From positions 1,755,278 through 1,819,277 of the forward strand of contig ML976658.1 in assembly GCA_010015655.1 (NCBI GenBank): 64,000 bases of DNA. The letters run 5' to 3'. The position numbers and the translations under genes are program-made. The DNA is from Bimuria novae-zelandiae CBS 107.79. Lineage: Eukaryota; Ascomycota; Dothideomycetes; Pleosporales; Didymosphaeriaceae. The notes under the pieces were generated by a model. The model saw only the letters and a program-made list of their open reading frames with translations. It was not told the origin of the DNA and searched no databases. Of the stretch, positions 1 to 12,521 are shown piece by piece (positions within the stretch are counted from its first letter, which is position 1; each line of letters opens with the position of its first letter).

Positions 1-1585
1 AAGAAAATATCCTCTAGTTCTGCCTTGCGCGTCTCCGTCTATCCAAAACAGGTTAAGTTATAGATATAAATGTTAGAACTAGGGTCTAGAATCTATTAGT
101 TAATAATTATAGGTAGCGCTTTCTGCTGCACCTGTTGCGACTATATAATAAAGAATAAGCTATGGGCAGCAAACCTTTAATCACGACTTATTAACGTTTT
201 TTTGTTATCTAGCTTTATTAGCTTATCTGCCTTCTTTATACTTATCCTATCTCTTGCAAGGATATTACTAATTTTCTTAACTTGCTCTAGGTCCTTTAAG
301 GTCTCTATAACCTTAGCTTGCGTGGCCTGTACTAGTCGGAAGTTCTTTAGTCTCTTCGGATAGTCTAGGACTAGGTACCAGCAGTTCTTGTACCAGTGTC
401 GGCTTCCATAGATACACTCTGGTTTTCCCTTTGGCGATCGTTCTTTCTGTTCTTGGCTTTGTTGTGCTGAAACGCCTAGTGTAGCAAACGTTCTAGGTGA
501 AGCCGTAGTAAGTCCGATTCGTCGATAATATATCCTGAATTAGGCAACATAGTCCGCTAGAGATTAAATCTTATCCGTTTTCCTAATAGTTTCTTTTAGA
601 ATAAGGTCGTGGTGTAATGCAGCGGCCTACTTAGGAGTAATTATTCTAACAACTGCTAGAAAATTGTCTTAGGCTTAATAGCCTATCGTCTTAGGAAGGT
701 TTGCCTCCCTACATTAATTTATAATATAAATCTAGTTATTAAGCTATTGTTTAAGGTTGTGGCTTTAAGGCTTCTCTTGCAGAGCGCGGTATTTAGTTAC
801 TAGCTCTCTATTACGTGTAGCTATAGTTAGTGCAAGCTATTACTTAAGCGCGATTAATTAATTATAGACGTTATCTTTTTTATTAATTAGGTAGAGGTGG
901 CGAGTTGCAATAGTGCGGCTAATTTCTATAAGAAGTTCGCCTTCTCTCCGCTTTAGGTTTATATATTCCGTTCTTTTGTATCTCTAGTCCTAAAGGAGAT
1001 TACTGTACATTGCCTACTAGCCTGCATCTAGCTAGCTAATCGCGGTTGCTCTAGCCTTAATAGCGCTGGGCAATAGTTTCGTGGGCTTAGTAAGCTTTAG
1101 TAGCTTATCCTTTAGCTTTAAGATGTCGTAGTATTTCTAGATACTGTCTACGATAGCCTTCTCTCGTCGTAGCTAGAACCAGGACTCCTAATCTGCTAGT
1201 CTATCTAGTATAACAGTCACGCGTGTGACTCCTAAGTCGCTGAGCAACATCGTAATTAATAGCAACACCACTTTATAGCTATCGTCTATATCAGGTCTTC
1301 GACGCTAATGCTACGGCGATCGACAATAGGTCTTAGGTACCAACGTTACGGCTATCGACAATAAGGTCTGTATAAAAAATAATAAATAAACTTAGTAATT
1401 ATTAATTACAAGTGCAATCCGGGCTTATAACTATGTGCGTACCACAGCAGGAGGCGAACTAGGTTGATTGCTATCTAGTAAAGTCAGAGTGGTTATATAC
1501 ATAAAGTGGAGTATCTAGAAGATTCTAGATCAGCAGGGTCACATGACTGTGTGACGACATAGTCGAGTTGTGATGTTGGCTAACA
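1..1585 (-). mobile_element. Ty1/Copia retrotransposon 5' part (gag and 5' LTR), RIP-degraded
   Basis: Read on the minus strand, 190-1310 resembles a Copia gag. A degenerate zinc knuckle lies at 381-418 (CIYGSRHWYKNC, original Cys positions partly mutated), followed by a charged, Lys-rich tail ending at a stop near 185. A likely 5' LTR occupies 1369-1585: on the plus strand it starts TGTATAAA and ends GCTAACA, so it has TG/CA ends. It contains an E-box-like site GTCACATGAC at 1538-1547. The element interrupts a pogo transposase exactly within the Val codon before the MFKPL motif, which fixes its right border at 1585. The rest of the element lies outside the window. Stop codons throughout mean it is dead. 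The family assignment rests on the knuckle context and is moderate. Confidence 0.6.
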
Positions 1586-2666
1586 GGTAATGTTTAAGCC
1601 TCTCTTAACAGACTACTCTAATGCGCTTACAAAACACCTCCACAACGCCTAAGGACTAGTCTTAATAGTTAAAGGAGACTTCTTTCCTTTATTCTGGCAG
1701 GCCTAGACCTCTTCCTTTAGAGAAGAGCTTATTCTTAAAGCTTTTAAGGCCACTGGTATATAGCCAACCAACGGAGAGGTTATCCTTAAGAAATTTATTA
1801 AATTAACTCCAGAACCTCAAGATTCACGAGAGAGCTCTACTTTAGTACTTAGTAGGAAGGACTAGCACAAAATCGAAACTATTGTATAGTCTTAAGTTAA
1901 AGATTAAAGTAGTAAAGACGTTTAGAAGCTTTAATGTTTACTCCACTATATTACAGTTTAAAATAACCTCCTCCACACTGAAGTAGAAGGCCTGCGGCAG
2001 GCTATTTTATTAATAAGGAAACACAAGAAGAAGAGCAAGACTCTTAATCTTTAATAAAGAAAGGAATACTATAGTGGTGCAGTGTTCTAGTTACCTTTAA
2101 AGATAAGGGAGGCCCGGTTCCGTGAGAGGATTAAGAAATAAGAAGAAAAAGAGCAACAACTTAAGAGAGCTCGTACGAAGGTAGAGAAGGCTTAACAGAA
2201 GGTCCTTAAGCTTTAAGAGAAAGAAGAAAGAGAAAGGTTAAGAGTTAAGAAGAAGGAAGAGAGGGAGAGGATTAAGGCTAAAAAACAGGTTGCCTAGAAA
2301 CGTTAAAGAATTAAGAAAGATAACTCTAAGAAGGCTATATAACCTTCTTAAAAGGGAAAGAGGAAGGCCCTAAAGCCTCTCTTAAAATAATAGAAGAAAA
2401 AGGCCTAGGTTTAGGTTATTACAAAGGTTAAGAATGCGGAGACCTAGAATCCTTCACACGTGATCATGACCCAGGGTGGCCGCAACATTAAGCTTCCGTT
2501 AAAATTTAAATAGTACATCTTTTTCGCAGCAGTTTGTTTAGCTATATAATAAATTATTAGAACAATTTAGCTATCGTGCATGGTTCAGAAACTCATTGTT
2601 ATTGTGAGAGTGATTTGGTGTTCCGCGTGCATTGGCCCGTAGCGTGCATTGGGTGGTGCGAAACAC
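1586..2666 (+). mobile_element. pogo-type DNA transposon, C-terminal transposase part and right terminus
   Basis: Plus-strand translation from 1586 gives the end of a pogo/Tc1-mariner DDE domain (MFKPL motif), then a region reading FKATGI and KLTPEPQDSRESS, then a Lys/Glu/Arg-rich coiled coil at about 2,080-2,400. The same protein is encoded at 39,170-39,960, and the 3' untranslated stretch near 2,500-2,580 is nearly identical to 40,480-40,565. The right terminus carries two copies of GCGTGCATTGG at 2625-2635 and 2642-2652, 17 bp apart. The N-terminal half was displaced by the Copia insertion at 1585 and is not in the window. In-frame TAA/TAG stops mark RIP. Confidence 0.7.
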
Positions 2667-2668
2667 TA

Positions 2669-4170
2669 CCGTGTCTCGGCAGTCAGTGCGCAACATCACT
2701 CAATGCGCATGATCGCGACGTTAATAATATAAGGCTATAAAGCTCCACACAAAAGCTATTATCACGAGATTTTTTAGTGGAGAGGTTTCCTAGGTCTGTA
2801 GATAATTACTAGCGACTTAGATTATAGATATCTACTTAGTATTTTAACTAGACAGCTACTGCGCAATAATAGTATTAATAATATAAATACTACTATATTA
2901 ACGTGTATAGGTTCTAGCGTAGATTTCTTCCTCTTTATAACTTTATAAGTAGCTTTTAAGGCTTTCTAACTTCCTTTTTTAGTAATTTTAGGATATTCTT
3001 AAAGTTATTATTAAGTTTTATAAGCCTATTAATAAAAGTATTACTTAGTAGCCTAATTAGCCCTCTCCTTAGCGCATATACTTTTAATTATTACTTACGT
3101 AACGCACTTTTTTTTTTTAAATAAATAAGCTTTAAGCTATTTATTAGCTTTTGATATGTTTTATTATTAACTTTTCTAAAGTTATAATTACTCATTTTAA
3201 GTTTTTTATTAACTAAGAAAATCGTGCGCTCTTTATACTTAAGTAGGTAATTAAAAAATAGCTTCTTTATATTACTTTTAAGTTACTCTAAAAGTAGAGT
3301 CTTATCTTTTATTTAATGCTCTTTTTTAAAGCCTTTTAAAGGCCCTTATTATCGTGCTTTAGGAGTTACTTTTATGTAAAATTAAATATATTATCTAGTA
3401 AAGCTTACATAACTCTTTAAATATAATATTCTTAATAGCAAATCGTAATAATTATTTTATTTTACGCTAATTTAATGCGCTAAGTATTAATATGAAACTT
3501 TTTTATAATCTTACTTTTAAAGCGGACTCTTTATTAAATTACTTAAAAATAAGTACAGAATCTAGCGTCGAAACACTTATATACTTAAAATTTTAGTAAT
3601 TAATTATAGCGTAGTTAACGTAGTCTAGACCCTTTAAAGGAGTATAACGAAGTCTTTTTTAATAACAATTAATAGTTTTTAGCTTCTATAAAGATAGGCA
3701 TTAAGCTTATTAAAGTAGGTAATTAAGAAAGACTTAAATATATATACGTTAAAAGGCTACAACGTATATATTAAATAAAAGGGAAATATAGCTAAGAGGA
3801 TTTTATTTTAGTTATAATAGTTAATAAAATCTATAATAACGTAAGACCTATAGCTACTAAAAATTAAAAGTTAGTATATTTATTAAGCCTTTTTAGCTTT
3901 CTCTTTTACAGAGTAATTAAATAATTATTAAAGCTACAAATGGTCTATTTTATTATTTAACTATCTAAAGGGAAATAAAGTAATAAAATTCATAGTGTTA
4001 AAAATCAATTTCTTCTACCTAGTTTAATTATAAGCTCTTAATATTAAATTAATAAATTAACAATAAATAATAATAGTAGATCTGTTAGCGTATATGTATA
4101 ATTATTGAGGTCTGCTTATAGCTATTATCCTATATAAATTATATTACTTAGTAACTCTTATATAAAGGCC
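2669..4170 (-). mobile_element. pogo-type DNA transposon, left part, heavily RIP-degraded
   Basis: The left terminus follows a TA at 2667-2668 and begins CCGTGTCTCGG. It carries TGCGCA at 2687-2692 and 2704-2709, spaced 17 bp. Its layout matches the terminus of the element at 18,927, and a shared stretch (about 2735-2790 versus 19,000-19,055, with TAGTGGAGAGGT) lies just inside both ends. The interior is very AT-rich and only weakly translatable on the minus strand. I infer a transposase with its 3' end on the left, as in the related element. A Gypsy LTR beginning at 4171 cuts it off, and the other half is not seen in this window. Confidence 0.5.
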
Positions 4171-7100
4171 TGTTAGGATCCTAAGTTCAACGGAATGGCA
4201 TTAAGCACTTTATAACGAAAGGTGACGCTCTTGCCCCATCAAGGATTATGAAATGTCCCACGATGTCCCACACGCCAAGATTATGGGACATTGGGATCAT
4301 GTGACTGTACCATGGGATCCTACATGTACCACGTTTAGGATAGTATAGAACTATAGGATATTATGAGATTAGTTATATATATAGGAACGCTAATTATAGC
4401 CCTTTTATACTTATACGTAACCTAAGTTATTAATTTATTATTTTAATTACACTCTAGCTTTAGTTAATTCGTTTATAATTGCGTACTATTTGAATACTAA
4501 TAATCCTATTAATACGCGTAAGCTATTAATACCCTTTTTTTTCTTATAGTACTTTTGCCTAAGAACTAACCCTAGTCTCCTTTAGGACTAGCTACCCTAA
4601 AGGGCTTAATATCTTAAACACTATTAATATAAGTACTATAAGGACCCTTACCTTTTTTTTATAGCTTCTAATAATACCAGCGGCTTACTAATAAAGGATA
4701 GTAAGAATAAGGCGTATAAATCTAATTTATATAATAGTAATTGCAAACTTCTTAATATATAATTATTATAACTAGACCTATACTTCTTTAACTAAAATAA
4801 TAAGCTTATAGATAAAAAGAAGATTAACTTCTTAGTAATATATATGTAAGGAGTAGCTAAAGAATAGATCTAACTATACCTAGTTAAGTAGATAAACATG
4901 GACTATAATAACTAGAATAAGAACTACATGAATAGCCATGCTAACGTAGTTAACAATATTAAGAACTATCCTAACTTTAAGAGGTGCCTTAAATAACTAT
5001 TTAGAATTACTAATAAAATCGCTATAGCTAAACAAGCTATCTAGATAATTAGGTAATAATAATCTATAGCTAAATATATAGCTAAATTCCACAAGTATGC
5101 TATATAGTCTAAGTAAGAAAAAGAATTCCTTAAGACTATATATAAGTAAAGACTTAAGTATAAAGTGCAAGAGGAAATCTTACGTAATAGTATAAAGGCT
5201 AAAACCCTTAATAAACTATATAAGGAATTAATTAAGATTAATAAAGAATAGTTTACACTATAAGAAGAGTTTTGCAGAAACCTATGAAATGATAGTTTTA
5301 GAAAACTAGCACCTATAATCTACAGGGTGTAACAGGAACAATCGCTCGTCGACACGAGAACCCTTGGCCAGTCAAGACAGGATTCGAGATCATCCGAAAG
5401 CCGACACTCATCCGTATCGGACCAATTTCGGATCTATCAGACCGATGGGGAACTACGGATCCGATTCGGACCTATTTCGGATCCATCAGACCGACGGTCA
5501 ACCTATAGCAGATATGTGCTAGCTAGCCATTAGGAAGAGGTGTATTTAGAGGAGCTTAGGGCCTTTATAGTTTAGTACCTTTTCCGTATCCTTTCGTACC
5601 AGGCCTATAGGCACTTAATTTATTCGAGGCTATATTCTTATACACGCACTCCTATATGCCTCTGCTAAGAGATACGCTAATATCGATCCTTTGAGTGACC
5701 TGCGCCGATACACAGGGCACTATAAAAGACACCTTAATAATAGTAACACGACCCTTATAGTTACTAGCTAATAAAAGAAATTTAATTTAATAACCTAAAA
5801 AAAGGATTAGGGAAGGTCCTAGGCCCTTAAAAGCCTAATAATAACTATATATAACTTTTAAATAGAACTTAACTGTCAAGGACTAAGACACGTACCTACT
5901 TTATATATAAAAAACTAGGAAATAATACCAGGAACTATAGATCTAAGAATAAAGTTATTAAATAGTTAAATATACTAACTGTTAACAATAATTTAGACAA
6001 CGAAGAATAGTAGGTAATACCTACTATTACGTAATCTAATATCCTAGATAAAGACTTAAAGTAATTAGAATCGCCAGATCTCCGCATATATAAGGATACT
6101 AATAATAAAAGTTTAGATAAAGAAAATAAGCTAATGTAAAAATTTTCTATACTATACCTAAACGTAAGATAATCTCTAGAAGAAGTTTAATAAAAAAAAC
6201 GTCTTTAACTTTCTAGAGACGTAATAACCTAGAGAGGGAGACTTTAAATACTTATTAGTAAAAACTAGATACGTTATGTATCTGTTAAAACGAACTAGCC
6301 TAATTAGCAAGACCGCAAGAGGATTCACAGACTCTTAATATAAATATTAGGATCTACGTAAGATATATATTATAGAAGAAGATAATTATAAACTAAAGTA
6401 CTACTTATACTACTAAAACCCTAATTATTGTACCTTTAAATAGAGATACTGCACATATAACTAATATACTACACACTATATAAGAAAGTAAGAAAAATAT
6501 TTTCTCAATTAGAAATAATAATACTAATAGGAATAGTTTAATTACTTAGTTATAAAGTGTAACGTATACCTTTAAAATAAATGAGAAACTAAGTACTTCT
6601 CGTATTTAAATGAAGCTATAAATAATATACTATTAATAGTAATTAATAGGAACTATATATTAATAGAATAGCAAACATGCCTCCACCTTAATTATAAAGA
6701 ATATAAGTAGGACAAAGCACTGTTCGGATTTAGACTAAGAAACTAATATAGAGAACTAGTACATTTAGATAAACAAGAAAAAAGAGAGTTTGGTAAAGTA
6801 ATTTATATATAAGAATAGTATTACAAATATCTATAAAATAAAGAAAAATTACTAAAGCCTACAGAATTACTAATAGAGAAGATATCTTTTTGAGATCTAG
6901 GCTTAGGCAAGAAAGCGCCTTTAGAGAATTAAATACTACTAATAGTTAGGCGTTAATTAAGCTACTAGTATACCTTAAAAATATAAATAAAAGCTACGCT
7001 GGACTTAGGAGCACAAGAGAACTATATGTTATAAAATATACTTAATAAAGCAGGACTCTACAAACGCGAGAAAACTATACTATATACTATTTATACTATA

Positions 7101-9027
7101 AATAGATAACAAATCCCTAGCAAAGCAAAGATTAAATATAAGATAAAAATAACCTTTAAGGTCTATAGACACTAGAAATTAATTACCCTTAATATTATTA
7201 AAGAAGCTAATTACAATATACTTTTAGAACTACCTTAATTAAGAAAGCATAACCCTTTAATTAATTAATTAAAAAGAACGCTATCCTTTAAACGCTATAT
7301 ATATATATACATATATATATATTATAAGCTAAACCTACGCATTAATAGAGTATAATATCAGATAAGAGAGCTATAAACACACCTTAGTCTCGCAACTAGA
7401 AGTTAATAAACACGAAATTACCTTAGTAGACGCTAGTAGGAACCACCAGGTTACAGAGTGCAAGAAGATAGACGACACACTCTATAGAATTCTAGAATGC
7501 TATCGAGCGTGGAATCATATATTCACTAAAAGAAAAGAAAAAGCTAACCTTTTAGAATATTAACCTTAGGGTTATGTAATTAACCTAGAAGAAGGGAAAA
7601 CGCCACCCTTTAAACTACTATATAGTAAAATTAAAAAAGAACTCTAGTAAGAAAAGCAATTTATTAAGATAAACCTCGCGAAAGGATATATTAGATCTTT
7701 AAAGTTATTAGTAGAAAGCCTATTTATGTTTATACTAAAAAAGAATAAATAACTACGACCCTATATAGACTATAGAAACCTTAATAACATAACAATTAAA
7801 AATTAATACCTACTACTAAATATTTTAAGACTTTGAGACTTACTCTTAAGTGTAAAGATCTTTACAATAATATATTTATAAGTTAAATACTATCTTATAT
7901 AAATTAAGAAAGATAATAAGTAGAAGATAGTGTTTAGAATACGCTATAGACTATTTAAGTGTATAGTTATACCTCTTAGACTTACTAACGCACTGGTAAC
8001 CTTTTAAGCACTTGTTAATAACTCACTACGTAGTTATTTAGATATATTTATTATTACCTATATAGATAATATCCTCGTCTTTTCCAAAAACGAATCAGAT
8101 CACGTACCGCACGTATAGACAGTACTAAAAGTACTAGACTAGGCACACCTACGGATTAAGCCAAAGAAATACAAATTCTATGTATAGAAACAAGAATTTC
8201 TAGGATGCATCGTTAGCATAGAAGGAATATAAGTAAGCCTAAATAAAATTAAATGCGTAAAAAACTAGCTAAGACTAAAAAAGGCAAAAGACATTTAAGA
8301 ATTTTTAAAAATTTAAAAATTTAATAGGTAATTTATGAAGGACTACTCTAAAATTATAATACCGCTTACTAACGTTACAAAGCAGGATATACCTTTTATA
8401 TAAATAGTAAAATATAGAATACTATTTTAACTTCTAAAAAATGCATGCATTCTGCCACTCGTGCTAGTGTACTTTAGAGATAACAAATCTATATAATTTA
8501 AAACTAATGCTAGCGATTGAGCTATAGGTGCATGTGCAAAATAATTCTAAAATAGACATTAGTACCCTATAGCTTACTACTCACGCAAACTAAGTAACGC
8601 AAAATTATAATATAATATACACGACAAAGTGCTCTACGCAATTATAAAAGTACTTAAGTATAAACGATTTTATATATATAGCTATTTAGAACTTATAATT
8701 TTTACGGATTATCAGAACCTTTAAAAGTTTATAACTATAAAGAAATTAACACTATATTAGGCAAGATAGTTAGAGATTATAAGATAGTATAAATTTAAAA
8801 TTATACACAGGCTAGGCGAAGAAAATTAATAAGTAGACGCCTTAAGCAGGCGCAAAGACTTAGTAGAAGACAATGTTAAGATATACTTCGCTATTTTATA
8901 ACAATATAATAAAGGATTATTAGAACCTATAGTAGAACTTAACTAACTCCTTATTACTACACAAAAAGCACCTAAGAAACTATAAACTAAGATTATATAA
9001 TAATACTACGATAACCCTGTATATAGA
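4171..9027 (+). mobile_element. Ty3/Gypsy retrotransposon, truncated at the integrase, RIP-degraded
   Basis: The LTR begins TGTTAGGATC at 4171, as in the elements at 54,473 and 60,917. Plus-strand reading gives gag (about 4,560-5,990, with a degraded CCHC knuckle near 5,890-5,935), a protease (about 6,990-7,240), reverse transcriptase (about 7,690-8,330) and RNase H (to about 8,880). These align in order with the fuller copy at 54,473-60,916. The match stops at about 9,027, just after the start of the integrase zinc-binding region, where another LTR element begins. Integrase and 3' LTR are not found in the window. Stops occur every few codons, and a solo LTR is inserted at 5,328. Confidence 0.75.
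5328..5712. repeat. Solo LTR, family 1, with 5-bp target duplication CAGGG
   Basis: A 385-bp block with TG/CA ends starts TGTAACAGGAACAATCG and ends CGCCGATACA. CAGGG stands directly before (5323-5327) and after (5713-5717) it. A near-identical 386-bp copy lies at 39,964-40,349 with a different 5-bp duplication, so this is a mobile unit. The related Gypsy copy at about 62,070-62,090 reads CTACAGGGCGCCACT, that is, the empty site. No internal retrotransposon sequence accompanies it, so it is most simply a solo LTR left after LTR-LTR recombination. It is less AT-rich than its host element. Confidence 0.88.
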
Positions 9028-10620
9028 TATTACGATCACGAACCCCACAGGAACAATGGAACCAGATAATTACGCCAAGAGAGTTATTATTGGCGGAATG
9101 ACCACGCCAGGGAAACACACAATAGCGCGGGACAGCTTAGGTTAGTAAGCACGTGACAAAGTCCTGTATAAGTAAGAAGTCCCGCATAAAAGTTAAGACT
9201 ATAGTAAGTCCTAGGGACTACCTTTAGGAAAAGGATCTTAGCAGGACTATAATAGTAATTTATATAATAGTAAGAACTGGAATAAATAGTATATAGTTTA
9301 ATAATTTTTTTATACTTCTCCTACTCCTTGTAGTTAACTTAATATACTATAAGTATATTTCTTATAATAGATTGGTAAATCTCCTAGTTAGTTATTCTAT
9401 AGTTTATTATAGAATTAGATTAATCTTAAAACCTACCTTATAGCTATTTTTAGTTTTTAACTAGTAAATATCTATAAGACGCTTTATCCTTAACCTATTC
9501 TCCCTTAACCTAGACTAGACTTAGGTACGTAGAGTCCTTGTAATACTTTAACTACCTAAAGGTTTAAATAATAAAAATAGCCATAGTAGCTACTATAGTA
9601 AGGGTCTTAATAGGAAGCGTGGCTTCTAGACTAACTATAAATACTATAATAGTATTAGCTAACTAAGCTAATAAAATATAGTAGCTTAAAGAGTAGTGAG
9701 CTAAGCTAATAGCTTATGTTTTAGTTATTATAACTACAAGGAGAATATCCTTTAAGGTCCCTAAGGTTTATAAACGTAAAAGAGAAGGACTTAAGACTTT
9801 TCTTATAAATATAAAATTATACTACTAGTATAATAAGGATATCTTTAGAACTAAGTAGGCTAAAATCCTAGCAGCAGGCATGTATATAAAGGGTAAAGTA
9901 GCTAAATAGCTATAACCTCTTACGAAGGATTACTCAGAAAATAAAGATAACATCTTAGAATGCAGTATTAAAACTAAAAAGGTGTTTAAAGACTAGGCAT
10001 TTTTTAAGGAACAAATTTAAATTATATTTAAAGAAGTTAACGAGGAATAATAAGCTAAACGTAAAATATAAAGGCTTAAATAAATAAAATTAGCTAGTAC
10101 GTATATAGCTAAGTTAAGACGCATCTAAGCTAAAATTAATTAAAATAACGCCCCACTTTAGGCGGCCTACTATAACAGACTAAAGGAACGCGTTAAGGAC
10201 AAGCTTACCTACTATAATAAGGTAGATAACCTAGAGGAACTTGTAAAGCTAGTTATATAAATTAATAATAGACTATAAATAATAGTTAGAAAAGTAAGAA
10301 GGTAATCGCATCTAACGTAATATTAAAAGGAGCTAGAAACTACGAAAGGACCGCAATAAAGATATTATAATAGTTAATAAAGCTTAAGAATAGAACTAAA
10401 GAAGTAGCGAAAGGACTATAAAGGTAGACCATTTAACTAAGAATGAAAACAACGCTTTAAGGAAAAAGCATGCTTAAAATACGAAGAGTAAGGTTACTTT
10501 TAAAGAGATTATCTAAAGAATAATAATAGATAAAGTAAGAAAGCGTAAATTATCTAAATAATAATAATTATACTATAGGCACTAACACCTATGCCACTAA
10601 AAATAAATAAAGATAACTTA
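9028..10620 (+). mobile_element. Second Ty3/Gypsy fragment: LTR and gag
   Basis: A new LTR-like sequence starts near 9028 (TATTACGATCACG, probably TGTTACG before RIP) and contains CACGTG at 9150-9155. From about 9,760 to 10,300 the plus strand encodes a Gypsy-type gag, recognisable by pieces such as KGKVAK, AAYYNRLKERVKDKL and NLEELVKL. Stops interrupt all of it. The fragment ends at the TA before the Fot1-like element (10,619-10,620). The short sequence after that element (12,354-12,391) does not obviously continue gag, and no pol follows. This is a 5' fragment whose remainder has been lost or displaced. Confidence 0.65.
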
Positions 10621-12351
10621 CTTAACAAGCGAGCGGCCAGTATAAGCGAGTGGCCACCCCACCAAACTTTTCGCAACGCGTCACCTTGTAATAATAATAG
10701 CTTAACTACCTCTTACTTAAATATTTTATAGGAAAGCAAATATCTTCTTAGCTATTTTAGTTTTTAATTAAGACTAGATCTAAAGCATATAACGCGCTAT
10801 AGTAATATATAACGTTTCTTAAAGTATACTACGTAGGCGACGTGTAAAAATTACTATATAGTATAATTATTAGCCTAAATTAAAAAAAGCTTACTAAGCT
10901 AGAAAAGGAGGTAATTATTAGATATATACTTAATCTAGACTCTTAAGGACTTACGCCTACCCTAGGTACTAATAAGATATAGTAAATAAGCTACTCGCTA
11001 AGTGTAGCGCTAGTTGGATAAGTAAGAACTAGTTATGTAACTTTATTAAGTAAATAGATTACCTTACTACATAATTTAATTAGTTATATAATTAGTAAAG
11101 GGCTTTATATAAGAATTCTAAAGCTATTAGGACTTAGTTTAACCTTATATCGCGTATAAAGGCTACCTATAGTATCTATATTAAAGATACCTATAACTTT
11201 AATAAAACTAGTTTTATAATAGGTAAAATATTAGCGTAGCTTGTTATTATAAGCTTAAAGAGATAAGATAGACTAAAAGCTATTTAGCTAGGTAATTCTA
11301 CCCTTTATTATTTTTCTTAGCTAGTATTACCTCTCTACCTAGTACTAAGATAATAATATACTACGCGACTAGGTTTTTACTATTAGTAATAATAGCTATA
11401 TTATTAGTAAGCTTAGAGTAGAGTAGCTAAAGTACTTTATTAAGTATATAATAAAGTATAGGGTAGGCGTACGCTAGCTACTTATACTTAATAGTTATAA
11501 AAGCTATAACTTGCTTAAATTTTAAGAGCTCTATAAGGAGAATAATATTATTACTTTTTATATACTACTATATTTATTACACCTTCTATAGCTACTAAAT
11601 CGAGAGCCTAATACGCGACTATATTAGCTATATTATAAAGCTAGAGTTCTTACTAGCCTTCTGTGCAGCCTATATATAGTTAATTATAAAGGAGAATATC
11701 TACATAAGCTTTTAAGGCGCTGGCCTAGTTCTACACGACCTAGAGGTAGTAATATTAAAGCTTAATATTAAGCTTTATACGCCGACGCCGCCTCCGCTAG
11801 AGGTTACCCTTTAAAGAACTAAAATACTAAGTAATGTATATAAGCTAAAGGCTTAGTTAATATTAATTTATAATAAAATTTAAAGGTATAAAAGCTTATT
11901 ACTTAGTTTTATTATTATAGCGCTTAATTAGCTTAAAAACGGCGCTAAAGTAATAGCTTATAAAAGTATACTTATACGCGATTAGATCGCGAGGCTTAAA
12001 TAAGTAAATAAGGTAGCTATAATATATAAAAAGTAATAAAAGAAGGGGATATAAAAGTAAGGCACCTTAATAAGGGTAAAAGTAAAAAAAATTATTACTT
12101 AAAAGGATATTAAGTAGTAGCTAGAGAGCAAAACGCGTTAAAGTAGGGCGCGATTAGGTACTAGTTAGTAAGCTTTAACACGCTATAGCTACTATAAAGA
12201 GACTAGGTATAATACGCGAACGTGTGTAAAGCGTAGTATAGATACTACTTAATTTAGTATAGTAATTATATGTAATTGTTATATCCCGTTGTTGAGTTAG
12301 ATCGCGATAAAGGCAATAAAAGGTTGGTGGGGTGGCCGCTCGCTTGTCAAG
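10621..12351 (+). mobile_element. Fot1/pogo-type transposon, both ends present, RIP-degraded
   Basis: Inverted ends (CTTAACAAGCGAGCGGCCA on the left; the complement with CTTGACAAG on the right) are flanked by TA at 10,619-10,620 and 12,352-12,353, giving 1,731 bp. The plus strand encodes a DDE transposase of the pogo/Fot1 group: LLILNSYKSY near 11,490 matches the LLILDGHxSH motif. A C-terminal block near 11,700-11,815 contains TPTPPPLE, typical of Fot1-like tails. The left end has GCGAGCGGCCA twice at 17-bp spacing (10,629 and 10,646; the second copy reads GCGAGTGGCCA). The right end keeps only one copy (12,333-12,343). Stops throughout make it non-functional. Confidence 0.8.
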
Positions 12352-12399
12352 TACGTTATAGCTGTAACGGCCAGCAAGATATCGGTGCTCTCCGAAATA
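12352..12399. other. Short unassigned spacer between nested elements
   Basis: These bases lie between the TA flanking the Fot1-like element and the TA flanking the Tc1-like element. I could not assign them. They end in CCGAAA next to the TA, mirrored by TTTCGG on the other side of the Tc1-like element. Confidence 0.4.
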
Positions 12400-12521
12400 C
12401 CGTCCCGCCCCACTTCGGGCAGCCGAAGTGGACCCAGCTTCCCAGAAAATATTTTCTATCACCTAATTTGTTAGTAAAACAATAATTACAGCAAACATTT
12501 ACCCTATATTAATACCTATAT

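Noticed and set aside
12276..12485. 69-codon frame crossing the Fot1-like and Tc1-like termini
   Set aside because: It is made only of transposon ends. The similar peptide at 18,786-18,986 arises because the inverted repeat occurs at both ends.
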